Shown here piece by piece: positions 1-6,689 of a DNA stretch of 26,984 nucleotides (position 1 is the first letter of the stretch; each line of letters begins with the position of its first letter). A program made the position numbers and the translations under genes. The notes below the pieces were generated by a model that did not search any database, was not told where the DNA came from, and saw nothing but the letters and a program-made list of their open reading frames with translations. Origin of the DNA: JAFGSZ01 sp964492185 (GTDB taxonomy: Bacteria > Bacteroidota > Bacteroidia > Bacteroidales > UBA10428); the NCBI GenBank assembly GCA_964492185.1, contig CAZBJH010000036.1, positions 1 to 26,984 of the forward strand. The letters run 5' to 3'.

Positions 1-75
1 AGCTCACTTCGTTCGGTTCGCGCGCCTTGATCTCGAACATTCTGAACAAACACTGTGAGTTTATGGACAGACTCT
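1..75. repeat. Dispersed-repeat termini at the left window edge
   Basis: Read on the minus strand, positions 75-55 give GAGTCTGTCCATAAACTCAC and positions 54-39 give TGTTTGTTCAGAATGT. These match the two kinds of termini seen at 22508-22628, 25690-25851 and 26949-26984 (AGTGTCTGTCCATAA and TGTCTGTTCAGAAAGT). The inner sequence (1-38, GC-rich, with TTCGTTCGGTTCG) differs from the core of the 121-bp elements, so this is either a related element with another core or a rearranged copy. It lies directly beyond the 3' end of the esterase gene. The window starts inside it. Confidence 0.55.
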
Positions 76-1615
76 ATTTAGGATCTGATGAAAAAGCCTG
101 TATTTTTCGGCGATCAATATACCGCCGTAGTTTGCTTTCGCGAAGGTTTATTACCAGTTCGGCCACATCGCGGGCATTAAAAGCTGCACCGGCAACATTG
201 GTATGTGTATGGTCGCCGGGAAAAAATTGCTGTACAGCATCGTAGCCCATTTCCTCGTACTTGTCTGCCACCGTATTATGCAAATCGATGAAAAATGCAC
301 CGGCTTCCCCGGCTGCTTCTTTTGCCCACCCGGCGTAATTATCATTTTCACGCTTTACTTTTCCGTCATTCCATATATTCCTCGGAATCTGTGAAATTAT
401 GATAACCTCAACACCTTTTGCCTGGGCTTTCCCAGTAAACATTTTAAGGTACCAACCGTAGGTATGTATGGTTTCTTCATTTCCATCGTCGGCGCGGACA
501 ATTGTTTTTGCCTCATCACCCAGGCCTTTCAGCGATCCCCTGAATTTTGGTTTATTGAGGTTCCCGCCTTCGTTATGGCCAAACTGCACAAGCAAAAAGT
601 CACCTTCACGAAGTTGGCCATACACCTCGTCCCAAAGGCCTTCGTATGTATAACTTCGGGTACTCCGCCCTCCGCGGGCTTTGTTAATTATTTCCAGGCG
701 ACTTGTATCGAAGAAGAAAGCTACTTCCCGTCCCCAGCCAACAATATTGTCGTTCCCGTTAGCAACGGTAGAATCACCTATGATCAATACTTTCCTTTTC
801 ACAGGGAATTTTATTTCAGGATTTTCAAGCAGGTACTTTTTCAGTTTACAATTCTTCATTCCCTCCAGTTCACCTGTAATTAAGGAGGCTGCCAGAACGG
901 CTCCCCTTGCCGTTGTATGCGTGTGGTCGTGAGCAAAGTAAATTGTACCGGTCACATTTTCTTCACCCATTTTCTCCATTGCCGAAGCCATCATTTCATT
1001 GAGATTAATAAAGGGGATATTTTCCTGCCCGGCAACCTGCTTTGCCCAACCGCCATACGATTCGTCGTTTCGCGGCACCTGGCCGTCCACCCAGTCGTTT
1101 CGCGGTATGGGAGCAATGATTACCGGATACGCCCCTTTTTCCTTCACTTCTTTTATATACTGCCGCATATACCATCCATATGTATGTATAATCTCGTATT
1201 TACCTGTGAGGATATTATCAATTTCTTCGGTTTCATTGCCGGTACCTTTTATTGTTCCGCGTGCCCTGAGCGAATCGTTCAAAGCCCCTGCATCGTTGTG
1301 CCCGAATTGCATTAGCACATAATCACCCGGCTGAATTTTCCCGAGCACTTTCTCCCACAAGCCAAGGGTCCGGTAAGTACGGCTGCTGGTACCGCCAAGG
1401 GCATGGTTTTCCACATTGGCCAGGCTTGTATCAAAAAATTGCACTATAGGGTCGCCCCAGCCCCAAAGCCCTCCGGCACCGTCGCCCCGCCCGGTTTTAA
1501 CAGTTGAATTACCAATGCAGAAAATTGTCGGCTTATTATCCCGGTTCTCGTTTTCTATTAAATGAAAACTCAATAAAAGCACTGCCAGAAGAAAATAGTT
1601 AATAATACGGATCAT
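74..1615 (-). CDS. Tandem-domain SGNH esterase, rhamnogalacturonan acetylesterase-like (CE12)
   Basis: A secreted 513-residue protein with two complete SGNH/GDSL hydrolase domains in series, each resembling rhamnogalacturonan acetylesterase. Such enzymes remove acetyl groups from pectic polysaccharide. A hydrophobic N-terminus (about residues 4-19) fits a signal peptide. Domain 1 (about 29-250) has GNST with nucleophile Ser37, the GGTSSRT oxyanion block at 74-80, QFGHND at 103-108 and the DHTH block with Asp230/His233. Domain 2 (about 275-495) has GDST with Ser282, GGRSTRS at 315-321, QFGHNE at 345-349 and DHTH with Asp468/His471. Both triads therefore look complete; domain 1 has Asn in place of Asp in the GDS motif. 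CE12 enzymes usually have one catalytic domain of about 250 residues, although duplicated forms are known. Decayed GH127 and other secreted-protein fragments nearby suggest a former polysaccharide-degradation locus. The exact substrate is inferred. Confidence 0.88.
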   Translation of the reverse strand: MIRIINYFLLAVLLLSFHLIENENRDNKPTIFCIGNSTVKTGRGDGAGGLWGWGDPIVQFFDTSLANVENHALGGTSSRTYRTLGLWEKVLGKIQPGDYVLMQFGHNDAGALNDSLRARGTIKGTGNETEEIDNILTGKYEIIHTYGWYMRQYIKEVKEKGAYPVIIAPIPRNDWVDGQVPRNDESYGGWAKQVAGQENIPFINLNEMMASAMEKMGEENVTGTIYFAHDHTHTTARGAVLAASLITGELEGMKNCKLKKYLLENPEIKFPVKRKVLIIGDSTVANGNDNIVGWGREVAFFFDTSRLEIINKARGGRSTRSYTYEGLWDEVYGQLREGDFLLVQFGHNEGGNLNKPKFRGSLKGLGDEAKTIVRADDGNEETIHTYGWYLKMFTGKAQAKGVEVIIISQIPRNIWNDGKVKRENDNYAGWAKEAAGEAGAFFIDLHNTVADKYEEMGYDAVQQFFPGDHTHTNVAGAAFNARDVAELVINLRESKLRRYIDRRKIQAFSSDPK

Positions 1616-1902
1616 TTTTTTTTAATGTTATGGATCAATGTTAATTTATGAATCTAAACACATAAAAATACCAATAATAACAGGATTAATTCACAGAACC
1701 TGCTGAAAAAATCTGCAGTGCACCAGGTACAGGGCAGCTAAGCGAAGCAGGAAAATACCGGGCCGGACCGGGATTTGGGAAAATATATATCATATTGATC
1801 ATAATATCAGAATAAATTCACATAAAAGGCCAAGTAATGATTAGAATAATACAATAACTTGCAAAGTGTAAATTTTTTCATAAAAAACTAAATACAAGCA
1901 AC
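1616..1902. other. Divergent intergenic region, no gene seen
   Basis: An AT-rich spacer between two divergently oriented reading frames. A run of T residues lies next to the esterase start. I find no convincing TAnnTTTG box for either direction, no RNA gene and no strong hairpin. Confidence 0.5.
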
Positions 1903-2160
1903 ATGGCTTCCTTTATCTCAAACTTCAGAAGGCATAAGTCAGCCTACATAATTTGTATATTCATATATTGCACATATTTGTCAGTATATTGCCAGGTTGA
2001 TGATACTGTATGCATTGATTTTGGTTCTGATCAAACAATGACCATGAACGGATGGAATAATCTTACCCTGCAAAGAACAGGTTCCATTTCTGATCTGATC
2101 AATATATCCGGCATAAATACCGGTATTGCAGTTGCCGTAACAGATCAATTCAATGGTTGA
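1903..2160 (+). pseudogene. N-terminal fragment of a secreted protein, truncated
   Basis: An 85-codon frame that starts with a signal-peptide-like segment (basic residues near 9-12, hydrophobic about 15-30). An extracellular-looking start follows: IDFGSDQ near residue 38, WNNLT near 51 and an ISDLINISG segment near 62. The IDFGS...WNN...GSI.DL pattern resembles the N-terminal module of secreted Bacteroidota hydrolases and T9SS cargo, as I recall that family. The frame stops abruptly after the DQFNG segment at 2157. From there on the sequence belongs, on the other strand, to an AbiEii nucleotidyltransferase remnant. I therefore read this as a 5' gene fragment left after recombination, not a complete small protein. 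The family assignment is tentative; the truncation is well supported. Confidence 0.55.
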
Positions 2161-2392
2161 ACCTACCGCGATAAATGTCTGTTGAAAAGCAAAATCTTTT
2201 TCCAGGGTTTCACTTAGTTGTTGCGAATCAAATTCATGAACAGCAAAAAGATCAAAATCCAGCGATTTACGATGGCCGATACGCAGGGCCAGGGATGTCC
2301 CCGGCAAGTGTAAATCCTTTAAACAGAGTAAGGCTCTGTATCTTTTTTAATAGTTCCAGTGACCCCGGCAGGATTGTTTCTTCATGTAGCAT
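2158..2392 (-). pseudogene. AbiEii-type nucleotidyltransferase toxin, frameshifted and truncated
   Basis: On the minus strand a start at 2392 opens a frame beginning MLHEETILPGSLELL and running into a FTLAG segment. After a frame change at a short G run near 2305-2310 it continues as TSLALRIGHRKSLDFDLF. LAGGT-x-LALR-x-GHR-x-S-x-DFDLF is the nucleotidyltransferase core of AbiEii/AbiGii-type toxins, with the DFDLF Asp pair as metal ligands. The coding homology ends near 2158, where it meets the antisense of another broken gene, so only about the first 75 residues of a protein normally above 200 remain. It overlaps the 3' end of the DUF6922-like gene, the usual arrangement for such a pair. The remnant is inactive: it has both a frameshift and a 3' loss. 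Confidence 0.72.
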
Positions 2393-2655
2393 TTGAATTT
2401 TGTTTTTGGAAGAGATAATACCAGGGAAAGATAATTGAGGGTTTTATTATCAAAGTATCCTGCTTCAATTACTTTATCTGCAATGAGATCCCTGCCATAG
2501 TATTCAAAAAGTGAAAAAAATTCATCCAGGTTTCCTTCGGAACATATCCTCTCAATGACAAGCCTGACCGCCCTGTCAACATCAAGATCATTGAAATCGA
2601 CGTCCCAGAACAATGCCGGCCTGAGCCCGGATTTAAAAGTTGATTTATGCATCAT
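2347..2655 (-). CDS. DUF6922-like protein, antitoxin-like partner of an AbiEii nucleotidyltransferase
   Basis: A 102-residue soluble protein with the LFWDVDFNDLD motif near residue 15, a VIERICSEGN stretch near 33, EYYGRDLI near 51 and NKTLNYLSLVLSLPK near 69. I recognise this pattern as the small DUF6922 family, which in Bacteroidota lies directly upstream of AbiEii-type nucleotidyltransferases and is thought to act as their antitoxin or regulatory partner. It overlaps the remnant nucleotidyltransferase start (2392) by 46 bases. The frame itself looks complete from ATG to stop. With its toxin partner destroyed it may be an orphan that is drifting or that cross-protects against homologous toxins; that part is inference. 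Confidence 0.7.
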   Translation of the reverse strand: MMHKSTFKSGLRPALFWDVDFNDLDVDRAVRLVIERICSEGNLDEFFSLFEYYGRDLIADKVIEAGYFDNKTLNYLSLVLSLPKTKFKCYMKKQSCRGHWNY

Positions 2656-2963
2656 GTTATATATCGTTTCGATAACTAAAGTTACGAAAAATTATGATAA
2701 GGCCATGCGGTAGAGTTCATCCGTCTCAGAGCCAAAAGCATGGAGCTACAAGCCGGGAGACTCGCGGAAGTGTGCTGAGGAATGAAGCCACAAGTCGGGA
2801 GACGTACGGCAGTGGGGAGATTCGAGGCTTGCAGCAGAAGTACTGCACGGACAACATATCAGCGCCGGAGGAGGATTAGATTTGAAGCAGATGTACGAAT
2901 GATCCGGGTTAGGACAAAAGCTTATTATTTTCTACTTTTACCGCTTATTTATTTACAGCTTAT
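2656..2963. other. Gene-free stretch with a degenerate GC-rich 42-bp tandem repeat
   Basis: The left 45 bases are AT-rich and probably hold the DUF6922 promoter. From about 2700 to 2880 the sequence becomes much more GC-rich. It contains two near-copies of a 27-base unit, at 2745-2771 and 2787-2813 (shared core ACAAG-C/T-CGGGAGAC), spaced 42 bases apart, plus a weaker third start near 2815. Short open frames cross it (61 codons each) but show no family motif, and I do not call them as genes. The block may be a repeat fragment. Confidence 0.4.
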
Positions 2964-3362
2964 ATGATCATTTTTTTCTACAGGTTATTATTCTGTCTTT
3001 TTATTTCAGGGGCTGTAATAAGCTCGTTTTTCCCTGTTTTTGGCAATCTTTCAAATACCGGGGTTGGCGTTGAGTCTTTTGAAATACGCCTCGATTACCT
3101 TATACATGCACTGGGGTATTTTTTACTTTGTATGTATTATTTTACCGGGCAACGCAAAGGGCTTATGCTGTTTAAAAAGCATCCACTGATAAAATTCATT
3201 TTGCTTATGCTGCTTATCATTACGGGGACCGAGGTGGTTCAACTATGGGTGCCGGAAAGGTCCTTTAACCCCTATGATATAGCTTCAAATGCAACCGGAC
3301 TGGTTTTGGGGCTTGCCGTGATAGTACTTTTGCGGAGAAGAAAGGAAACAAAAAATATATGA
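2964..3362 (+). CDS. VanZ-like family membrane protein
   Basis: A 132-residue integral membrane protein with four hydrophobic segments (about 3-25, 45-62, 77-92 and 108-124). The conserved VanZ-like signatures are present: RLDYLIHALGY near 42-52, an acidic residue followed by Gln in TEVVQL near 88-93, and RSFNPYDIASNATG at about 98-111. VanZ itself gives low-level teicoplanin resistance, but most members of this family have no known role and sit in the envelope. The ATG follows directly on the stop of a short upstream frame. The gene is convergent with the lamin-tail gene, and the two share the palindrome at 3397-3416. Resistance should not be inferred from the family alone. Confidence 0.85.
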   Translation: MIIFFYRLLFCLFISGAVISSFFPVFGNLSNTGVGVESFEIRLDYLIHALGYFLLCMYYFTGQRKGLMLFKKHPLIKFILLMLLIITGTEVVQLWVPERSFNPYDIASNATGLVLGLAVIVLLRRRKETKNI

Positions 3363-3396
3363 TATTATAAATCAATTATTTAACGTTTTTTAACAT

Positions 3397-3416
3397 CCCG
3401 GGGATCATTCCCCGGG
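3397..3416. terminator. Convergent-gene hairpin, 8-bp perfect stem
   Basis: CCCGGGGA and TCCCCGGG form a perfect 8-bp stem around a TCAT loop between the convergent vanZ-like and lamin-tail genes. The loop contains the TGA stop (minus strand, 3407-3405) of the lamin-tail gene. No strong T tract follows on either strand, so bidirectional termination is plausible but not proven. Confidence 0.5.
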
Positions 3417-4016
3417 GACATCCGGAATAATCATCCTGTTGGGCTTACCGGGAGTGGGTTCGTTAAAAAAGAACCATTCATCTGTTCCGTCAGGATAACG
3501 GCCATAAGAATTATCTCTTTCAATCTCAATTTTGGGTACACGATCTGCCTCATTTCCTGCAGGATCAGTTAATATTATAGTCTCCCCGTCCGATTTAATG
3601 CTGAAATTGGTGTGCAACGGCCGGGGCTCACCAGGTATCCTTTTACCTGCAAGGAAAATGCCCAGGCGTTTAAAAAAAGGAAGTTTACCATTTCCCAAAG
3701 CCCTTTTCTTTCCTGAAGCCCATACAAGGACAAATTTACCGGGAGCTATTATAGTGTCGGGAAATATCCACCGGTAAAGCTCATCCCTGTCATCAGTCAA
3801 ACCAAAACCTTCAAGTTGAATACTATCTGTTTCACCGTTATAAATCTCGATCCAGTCTTCATAATCACCATCTTTATCAGCTATAATGCTCCCATTCGAT
3901 GACATGACCTCATTGATCATAAGGCTTTGTGCTTTTATCTCACCGGGAAAAGTAACAAATCCGCCCAAACAAATTACAACCACAAGTACCTTTGAATAAT
4001 AATGCTTTATATCCAT
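3405..4016 (-). CDS. Secreted lamin-tail-domain (LTD) protein
   Basis: A 203-residue exported protein. A signal peptide (hydrophobic about 9-22, cleavage near 30 after a KAQ) precedes one lamin-tail domain. The domain shows INEVMSSN at 34-41, DWIEIYN near 54-60, GFGLTD near 70-75, a PGKFVLVWASGK stretch near 92-103, LHTNFSI near 134-140, GETIILTDPAGN near 144-155 and a closing SYGRYPDG plus TPGKPN. LTDs are immunoglobulin-like domains found in bacterial secreted proteins, often beside CotH kinases, nucleases or a T9SS sorting tail. Here the protein ends right after the domain, with no catalytic module and no sorting tail, so it is either a minimal LTD protein or a shortened one. Its role is unknown. 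Confidence 0.82.
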   Translation of the reverse strand: MDIKHYYSKVLVVVICLGGFVTFPGEIKAQSLMINEVMSSNGSIIADKDGDYEDWIEIYNGETDSIQLEGFGLTDDRDELYRWIFPDTIIAPGKFVLVWASGKKRALGNGKLPFFKRLGIFLAGKRIPGEPRPLHTNFSIKSDGETIILTDPAGNEADRVPKIEIERDNSYGRYPDGTDEWFFFNEPTPGKPNRMIIPDVPGE

Positions 4017-4033
4017 GTTATAATTTTTTTTTG

Positions 4034-4052
4034 CAAAGATAGAATACCTTTG
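4034..4052. promoter_or_regulatory. Back-to-back TAnnTTTG boxes between divergent genes
   Basis: The minus strand reads TATCTTTG (4041-4034), 18 bases upstream of the lamin-tail ATG. The plus strand reads TACCTTTG (4045-4052) toward the aminopeptidase. Both match the Bacteroidota -7 consensus TAnnTTTG. I find no good TTTG at the expected -33 distance for either, so the minus-strand box is plausible and the plus-strand one, about 165 bases from its gene, is weaker. Confidence 0.38.
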
Positions 4053-4217
4053 TTACCGGGGAAATGATTTGTTGCAAAAATGGAGGGAAAGCCAGGGGAA
4101 TTATAATCCGGCTAGCTTACATGTTCATTATCATTGTATTGTTTTTATGAAAATTGTAACTTGGCATCTTATACATATATTGATACTATTTCATGTTAAA
4201 ACATTAATGGGTACGAT

Positions 4218-5294
4218 ATGAACAGAAGAAAACAAATACTGGATAAATTATCAGATCATGGCTGCAATACCATGCTTGTGACAAAACCTGAAAATGTTAC
4301 ATGGCTGACCGGCTTTACCGGTGATTCATCACATTTGCTTATATCGGAAAAGGGGAGTGTCCTTATTACAGACGGCCGTTACACGGAGCAGGCAAAGATG
4401 GAATGCAGAAGTGATATTGATATTATGCTCTGGATTGATAATGAACGTTTCGGGATCAAAACCTACAGGCATGTTAACGAGCGCTTAAATACCGGCAGCC
4501 TGGGTTTCGAATCATCCGTATTAAGTTTTGCCAACCATAAAAAGTTGTCAGAGGGACTGGATAAGATCAGGATGGTCCCTGTTGAAGGGCTTATCGAAAA
4601 ATACAGGATGACAAAGGATGAGCAGGAAACAGCATTCCTGAGGAAAGCATGCCGGATATCCGACAGGGCGCTTGAGCTGACGGTACCTTCAATAAAACCC
4701 GGCGTTTCGGAAATTGCAATAACCGCCGAACTTGAATATAACCTGAAGACCAATGGCGCGGATGATATCTCTTTCACCACTATCGTGCTGTCCGGCACAA
4801 AAACTTCGCTGCTTCACGGTAAGCCCGACAGTAAAAAAATAGCGCGGGGTGAGTTTCTTCTTTTTGATTTCGGCGCACTTTATAAAGGCTATCATGCCGA
4901 TATAAGCCGCACATTCGTTATTGGTAAAGCATCCGGGAAGCAGCATGAGATGTACGATATTATCAGGAATGCCCAGCAAAAAGCAGTGGAATGCCTGAAA
5001 CCGGGTGTTGAAGGAAAAAAACCCGATGATATTGTAAGGGAAAACATTCCTGAAAAGTATATTGAATATTACTACCCGGGACTGGGCCATGGTGTAGGCC
5101 TGGAGATACATGAGGCCCCTCTTATTAAAAACATATCGGATTTTATTTATAAAAAAGGAATGGCGGTAACCATTGAACCCGGAATTTATATCCCGGGTGA
5201 AGGAGGACTGCGTATTGAGGATACGGTGCTGATCACCGGTGATTCATACGAATCGCTAACGCACTTTCCACGGAAAATGATGGAGATCAGTTAA
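4218..5294 (+). CDS. M24 family Xaa-Pro aminopeptidase
   Basis: A cytosolic metallo-aminopeptidase of 358 residues that releases N-terminal residues preceding proline. An N-terminal creatinase-like domain (about 1-125) with the characteristic VTWLTGFTG and ITDGRYTEQA segments precedes the pita-bread catalytic domain (about 133-358). All five dinuclear-metal ligands are visible: Asp217 and Asp228 (FDFG...HADISRTF), His291 (GLGHGVGLEIHE), Glu320 (TIEPGIY) and Glu334 (LRIEDTVL). His200 and His298 are the usual supporting histidines. The length and domain order are typical of short bacterial PepP/PepQ-type enzymes. The gene stands alone, transcribed away from the lamin-tail gene, and a hairpin follows at 5316. 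The family is certain; which dipeptides or peptides it prefers is not. Confidence 0.93.
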   Translation: MNRRKQILDKLSDHGCNTMLVTKPENVTWLTGFTGDSSHLLISEKGSVLITDGRYTEQAKMECRSDIDIMLWIDNERFGIKTYRHVNERLNTGSLGFESSVLSFANHKKLSEGLDKIRMVPVEGLIEKYRMTKDEQETAFLRKACRISDRALELTVPSIKPGVSEIAITAELEYNLKTNGADDISFTTIVLSGTKTSLLHGKPDSKKIARGEFLLFDFGALYKGYHADISRTFVIGKASGKQHEMYDIIRNAQQKAVECLKPGVEGKKPDDIVRENIPEKYIEYYYPGLGHGVGLEIHEAPLIKNISDFIYKKGMAVTIEPGIYIPGEGGLRIEDTVLITGDSYESLTHFPRKMMEIS

Positions 5295-5315
5295 GGAAAA
5301 AGAATAGTAACTTAG

Positions 5316-5339
5316 GGCACAAGGCTGGAGCCTTGCGCC
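5316..5339 (+). terminator. Hairpin 22 bases after the aminopeptidase stop
   Basis: GGCACAAGGC, loop TGGA, GCCTTGCGCC: a 10-position stem with one A/C mismatch. No T tract follows. It may end the aminopeptidase transcript, or be a copy of a short dispersed palindrome. Confidence 0.45.
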
Positions 5340-5362
5340 AGTATGTGAAATCTTCAGGAAAT

Positions 5363-5497
5363 ATGTCAGAACTGCCGAACAAGCCTTCCGGTAAAGTAGT
5401 AAGCATTTTTTATCCCAATCCTTTCACGGACGAATGTTCGATAAAATCGAAAAGCAACGGCAAAGCGCAGATGATCATTTATAAATCAGCAGTTTAA
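5363..5497 (+). pseudogene. T9SS C-terminal sorting-domain fragment
   Basis: A 44-codon frame whose middle reads VSIFYPNPFTDECSIKSK and which ends shortly after a MIIYKSA stretch. YPNPF followed by an alternating hydrophobic strand is the start of the type A sorting domain that directs cargo to the type IX secretion system. A full domain has about 75 residues and follows a large secreted protein; here both the cargo part and the last strands are missing. I read it as debris of a lost secreted protein. The frame also stays open for a short way upstream of the ATG, without recognisable homology. Confidence 0.6.
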
Positions 5498-5627
5498 CAG
5501 ATCCAGCACTCAAAAAGCCCTTTTCCGTCTTTTCTGAGAAAATGAATATTACGGGCAGGTATCCCATAGCTTTCGGTATATAAATCAGACATTAAAGATA
5601 AGCTCATGTTCAAATATTTACAACTAT

Positions 5628-6109
5628 TTTCTTAAGTATTTTCGAATCTATAAAACCTATGACAGACGACATATCGTATACTGGGACCTTTTTACCGAAG
5701 AAAGATGGGATCGCTTACAAGAAGTATGCAAAGCCCGGATAGAAAAGCAGAAAAAGATCGAACAGGTAACTATTGATTTTTTTCAGCCAGGAGAAATGCA
5801 GCCTGAAAGAGACCATAACTTTCAAAGCAACGGCTCATGGGTTGGAGCGCTGAAAGGAAGGAAATACCGTGAAGCCCGTGGAAGATGGATGTCATGTGAG
5901 ATGAAAATCAATAATTATCTTGATTTGGCTTTGTTTGTGGACTATTTTGGAGGTTATCCCGGTTCAAAGCCTTTGACATCATTGTTGATGAAACACTTAT
6001 TGCCACTGAGAACATTTCCAACATTTATGAAGGAATTTTTATTACCAAAGAATATGAAATACCGCGACATGTGTTAAATGGTAAAAATAAAATTACCGTT
6101 ATGTTTTAA
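5628..6109 (+). pseudogene. GH127-like beta-L-arabinofuranosidase, C-terminal remnant with frameshift
   Basis: Reading from 5628 gives YFRIYKTYDRRHIVYWDLFT, a DRLQEVCKARIEKQKK helix, FQPGEMQPERDHNFQ, a glycine-rich GALKGRKYREARGRW segment and DYFGGYPGSKP. At about 5970 the reading must shift by one base (CCTTTGACAT lacks one T) to continue as DIIVDETLIATENISNIYEG and then IPRHVLNGKNKITVMF before a stop at 6109. This is the C-terminal beta domain typical of GH127/DUF1680 arabinofuranosidases. The catalytic barrel (several hundred residues) is absent. It is a decayed 3' end of an enzyme that released L-arabinose from plant glycans. Confidence 0.7.
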
Positions 6110-6185
6110 GCAAAAATACGGGATGTCCCCAAGCGAATACCTGAGAAAAAACTTCGATCAGAAAGCCGGGGATCTGAAAAGCTGA
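6102..6185 (+). pseudogene. AraC-family regulator, last residues only
   Basis: A frame reading CFKQKYGMSPSEYLRKNF and ending with a stop at 6185. F-K-x-K-Y-G-M-S-P-S-E-Y-R/L is the final helix-turn-helix segment of AraC/XylS regulators and hybrid two-component sensors of Bacteroidota polysaccharide loci. Only this tail of about 27 codons is present, and it begins inside the final codons of the GH127 remnant, so the two were joined by a deletion. It has no function of its own. Confidence 0.6.
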
Positions 6186-6197
6186 GGAGAAGAACAC

Positions 6198-6490
6198 CAC
6201 CGCCAGCCGGTTACAGATCACCGATTACAGATTACTTTTTTGACCCACCCCTGCCCCTCCCGGGAGGGGAATAGCTTTTTTATAGCTTCCGACTTTCGAC
6301 TTTCGACTTNNNNNNNNNNNNNNNNNNNNNNNNNNNNNNNNNNNNNNNNNNNNNNNNNNNNNNNNNNNNNNNNNNNNNNNNNNNNNNNNNNNNNNNNNNN
6401 NNNNNNNNNCGACTTCCGACTTTTTTTCCTTTCAACTTCGAGCTTCCGGCTCATTCCCACCGAATACCGATTACCGACTACCGGTCACCG
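6198..6490 (+). repeat. Composite low-complexity repeat, copy 1, broken by the gap
   Basis: In order: an ACCGATTAC-rich segment (about 6210-6233), a CCCCTCCCGGGAGGGGAATAG palindromic block (about 6253-6275), repeated CGACTTTC/CGACTTCC units (6286-6309), 100 N, more CGACTTCC units (6410-6425), CTTCCGGCTCAT (6443-6454), and a closing ACCGAATACCGATTACCGACTACCGG segment. The same order of blocks occurs in reverse orientation at 9233-9469. The open frames that cross it are translations of the repeat and not proteins. Confidence 0.72.
6310..6409. other. Assembly gap (100 N)
   Basis: Exactly 100 undetermined bases, the usual placeholder for a scaffold gap of unknown length. It falls inside an array of CGACTTTC-type units, so the true array may be longer or shorter. 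Confidence 0.97.
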
Positions 6491-6689
6491 AGGTAATCCC
6501 CCCGTTTACCGATATGTGCTTTAGATTTATGTCCCCGTTCCCTACTTTTGACCCGGAAATAAAAAAAAGTCAGGCTTATTTTTCCGCCCCTGCTTTGTTG
6601 ACCGATCATCAGAAAATGTGTTATCGTAAACAAATCACATAGGATGATTGTATTACATTTCATTATTACAAACATACTTTATAAAATCA
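6491..6689. other. Leader region of the efflux operon
   Basis: About 200 bases between the composite repeat and the TolC-like start. It is AT-rich near the gene. No regulator gene, clear TAnnTTTG box or strong hairpin is seen, so the operon promoter could not be placed. Confidence 0.4.

Noticed and set aside
464..883. A 139-codon frame on the plus strand
   Set aside because: It lies wholly antisense to the well-supported esterase gene, with no family motif.
2694..2967. Two overlapping 61-codon frames before the vanZ-like gene
   Set aside because: They translate the GC-rich repeat block in two different frames and show no known motif. The second abuts the vanZ-like ATG, but this looks like chance.
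2964..3362. Glycopeptide resistance gene
   Set aside because: Only the broad VanZ-like family is supported; there is no van operon gene nearby, so a resistance call is not justified.
6218..6524. Open frames on both strands that run through the 100-N gap
   Set aside because: They are open only because N codons hide stops, and the flanks are repeat units.
6648..6689. Upstream ATG as the start of the TolC-like gene
   Set aside because: It would place 14 residues before a perfect signal peptide that starts at 6690.
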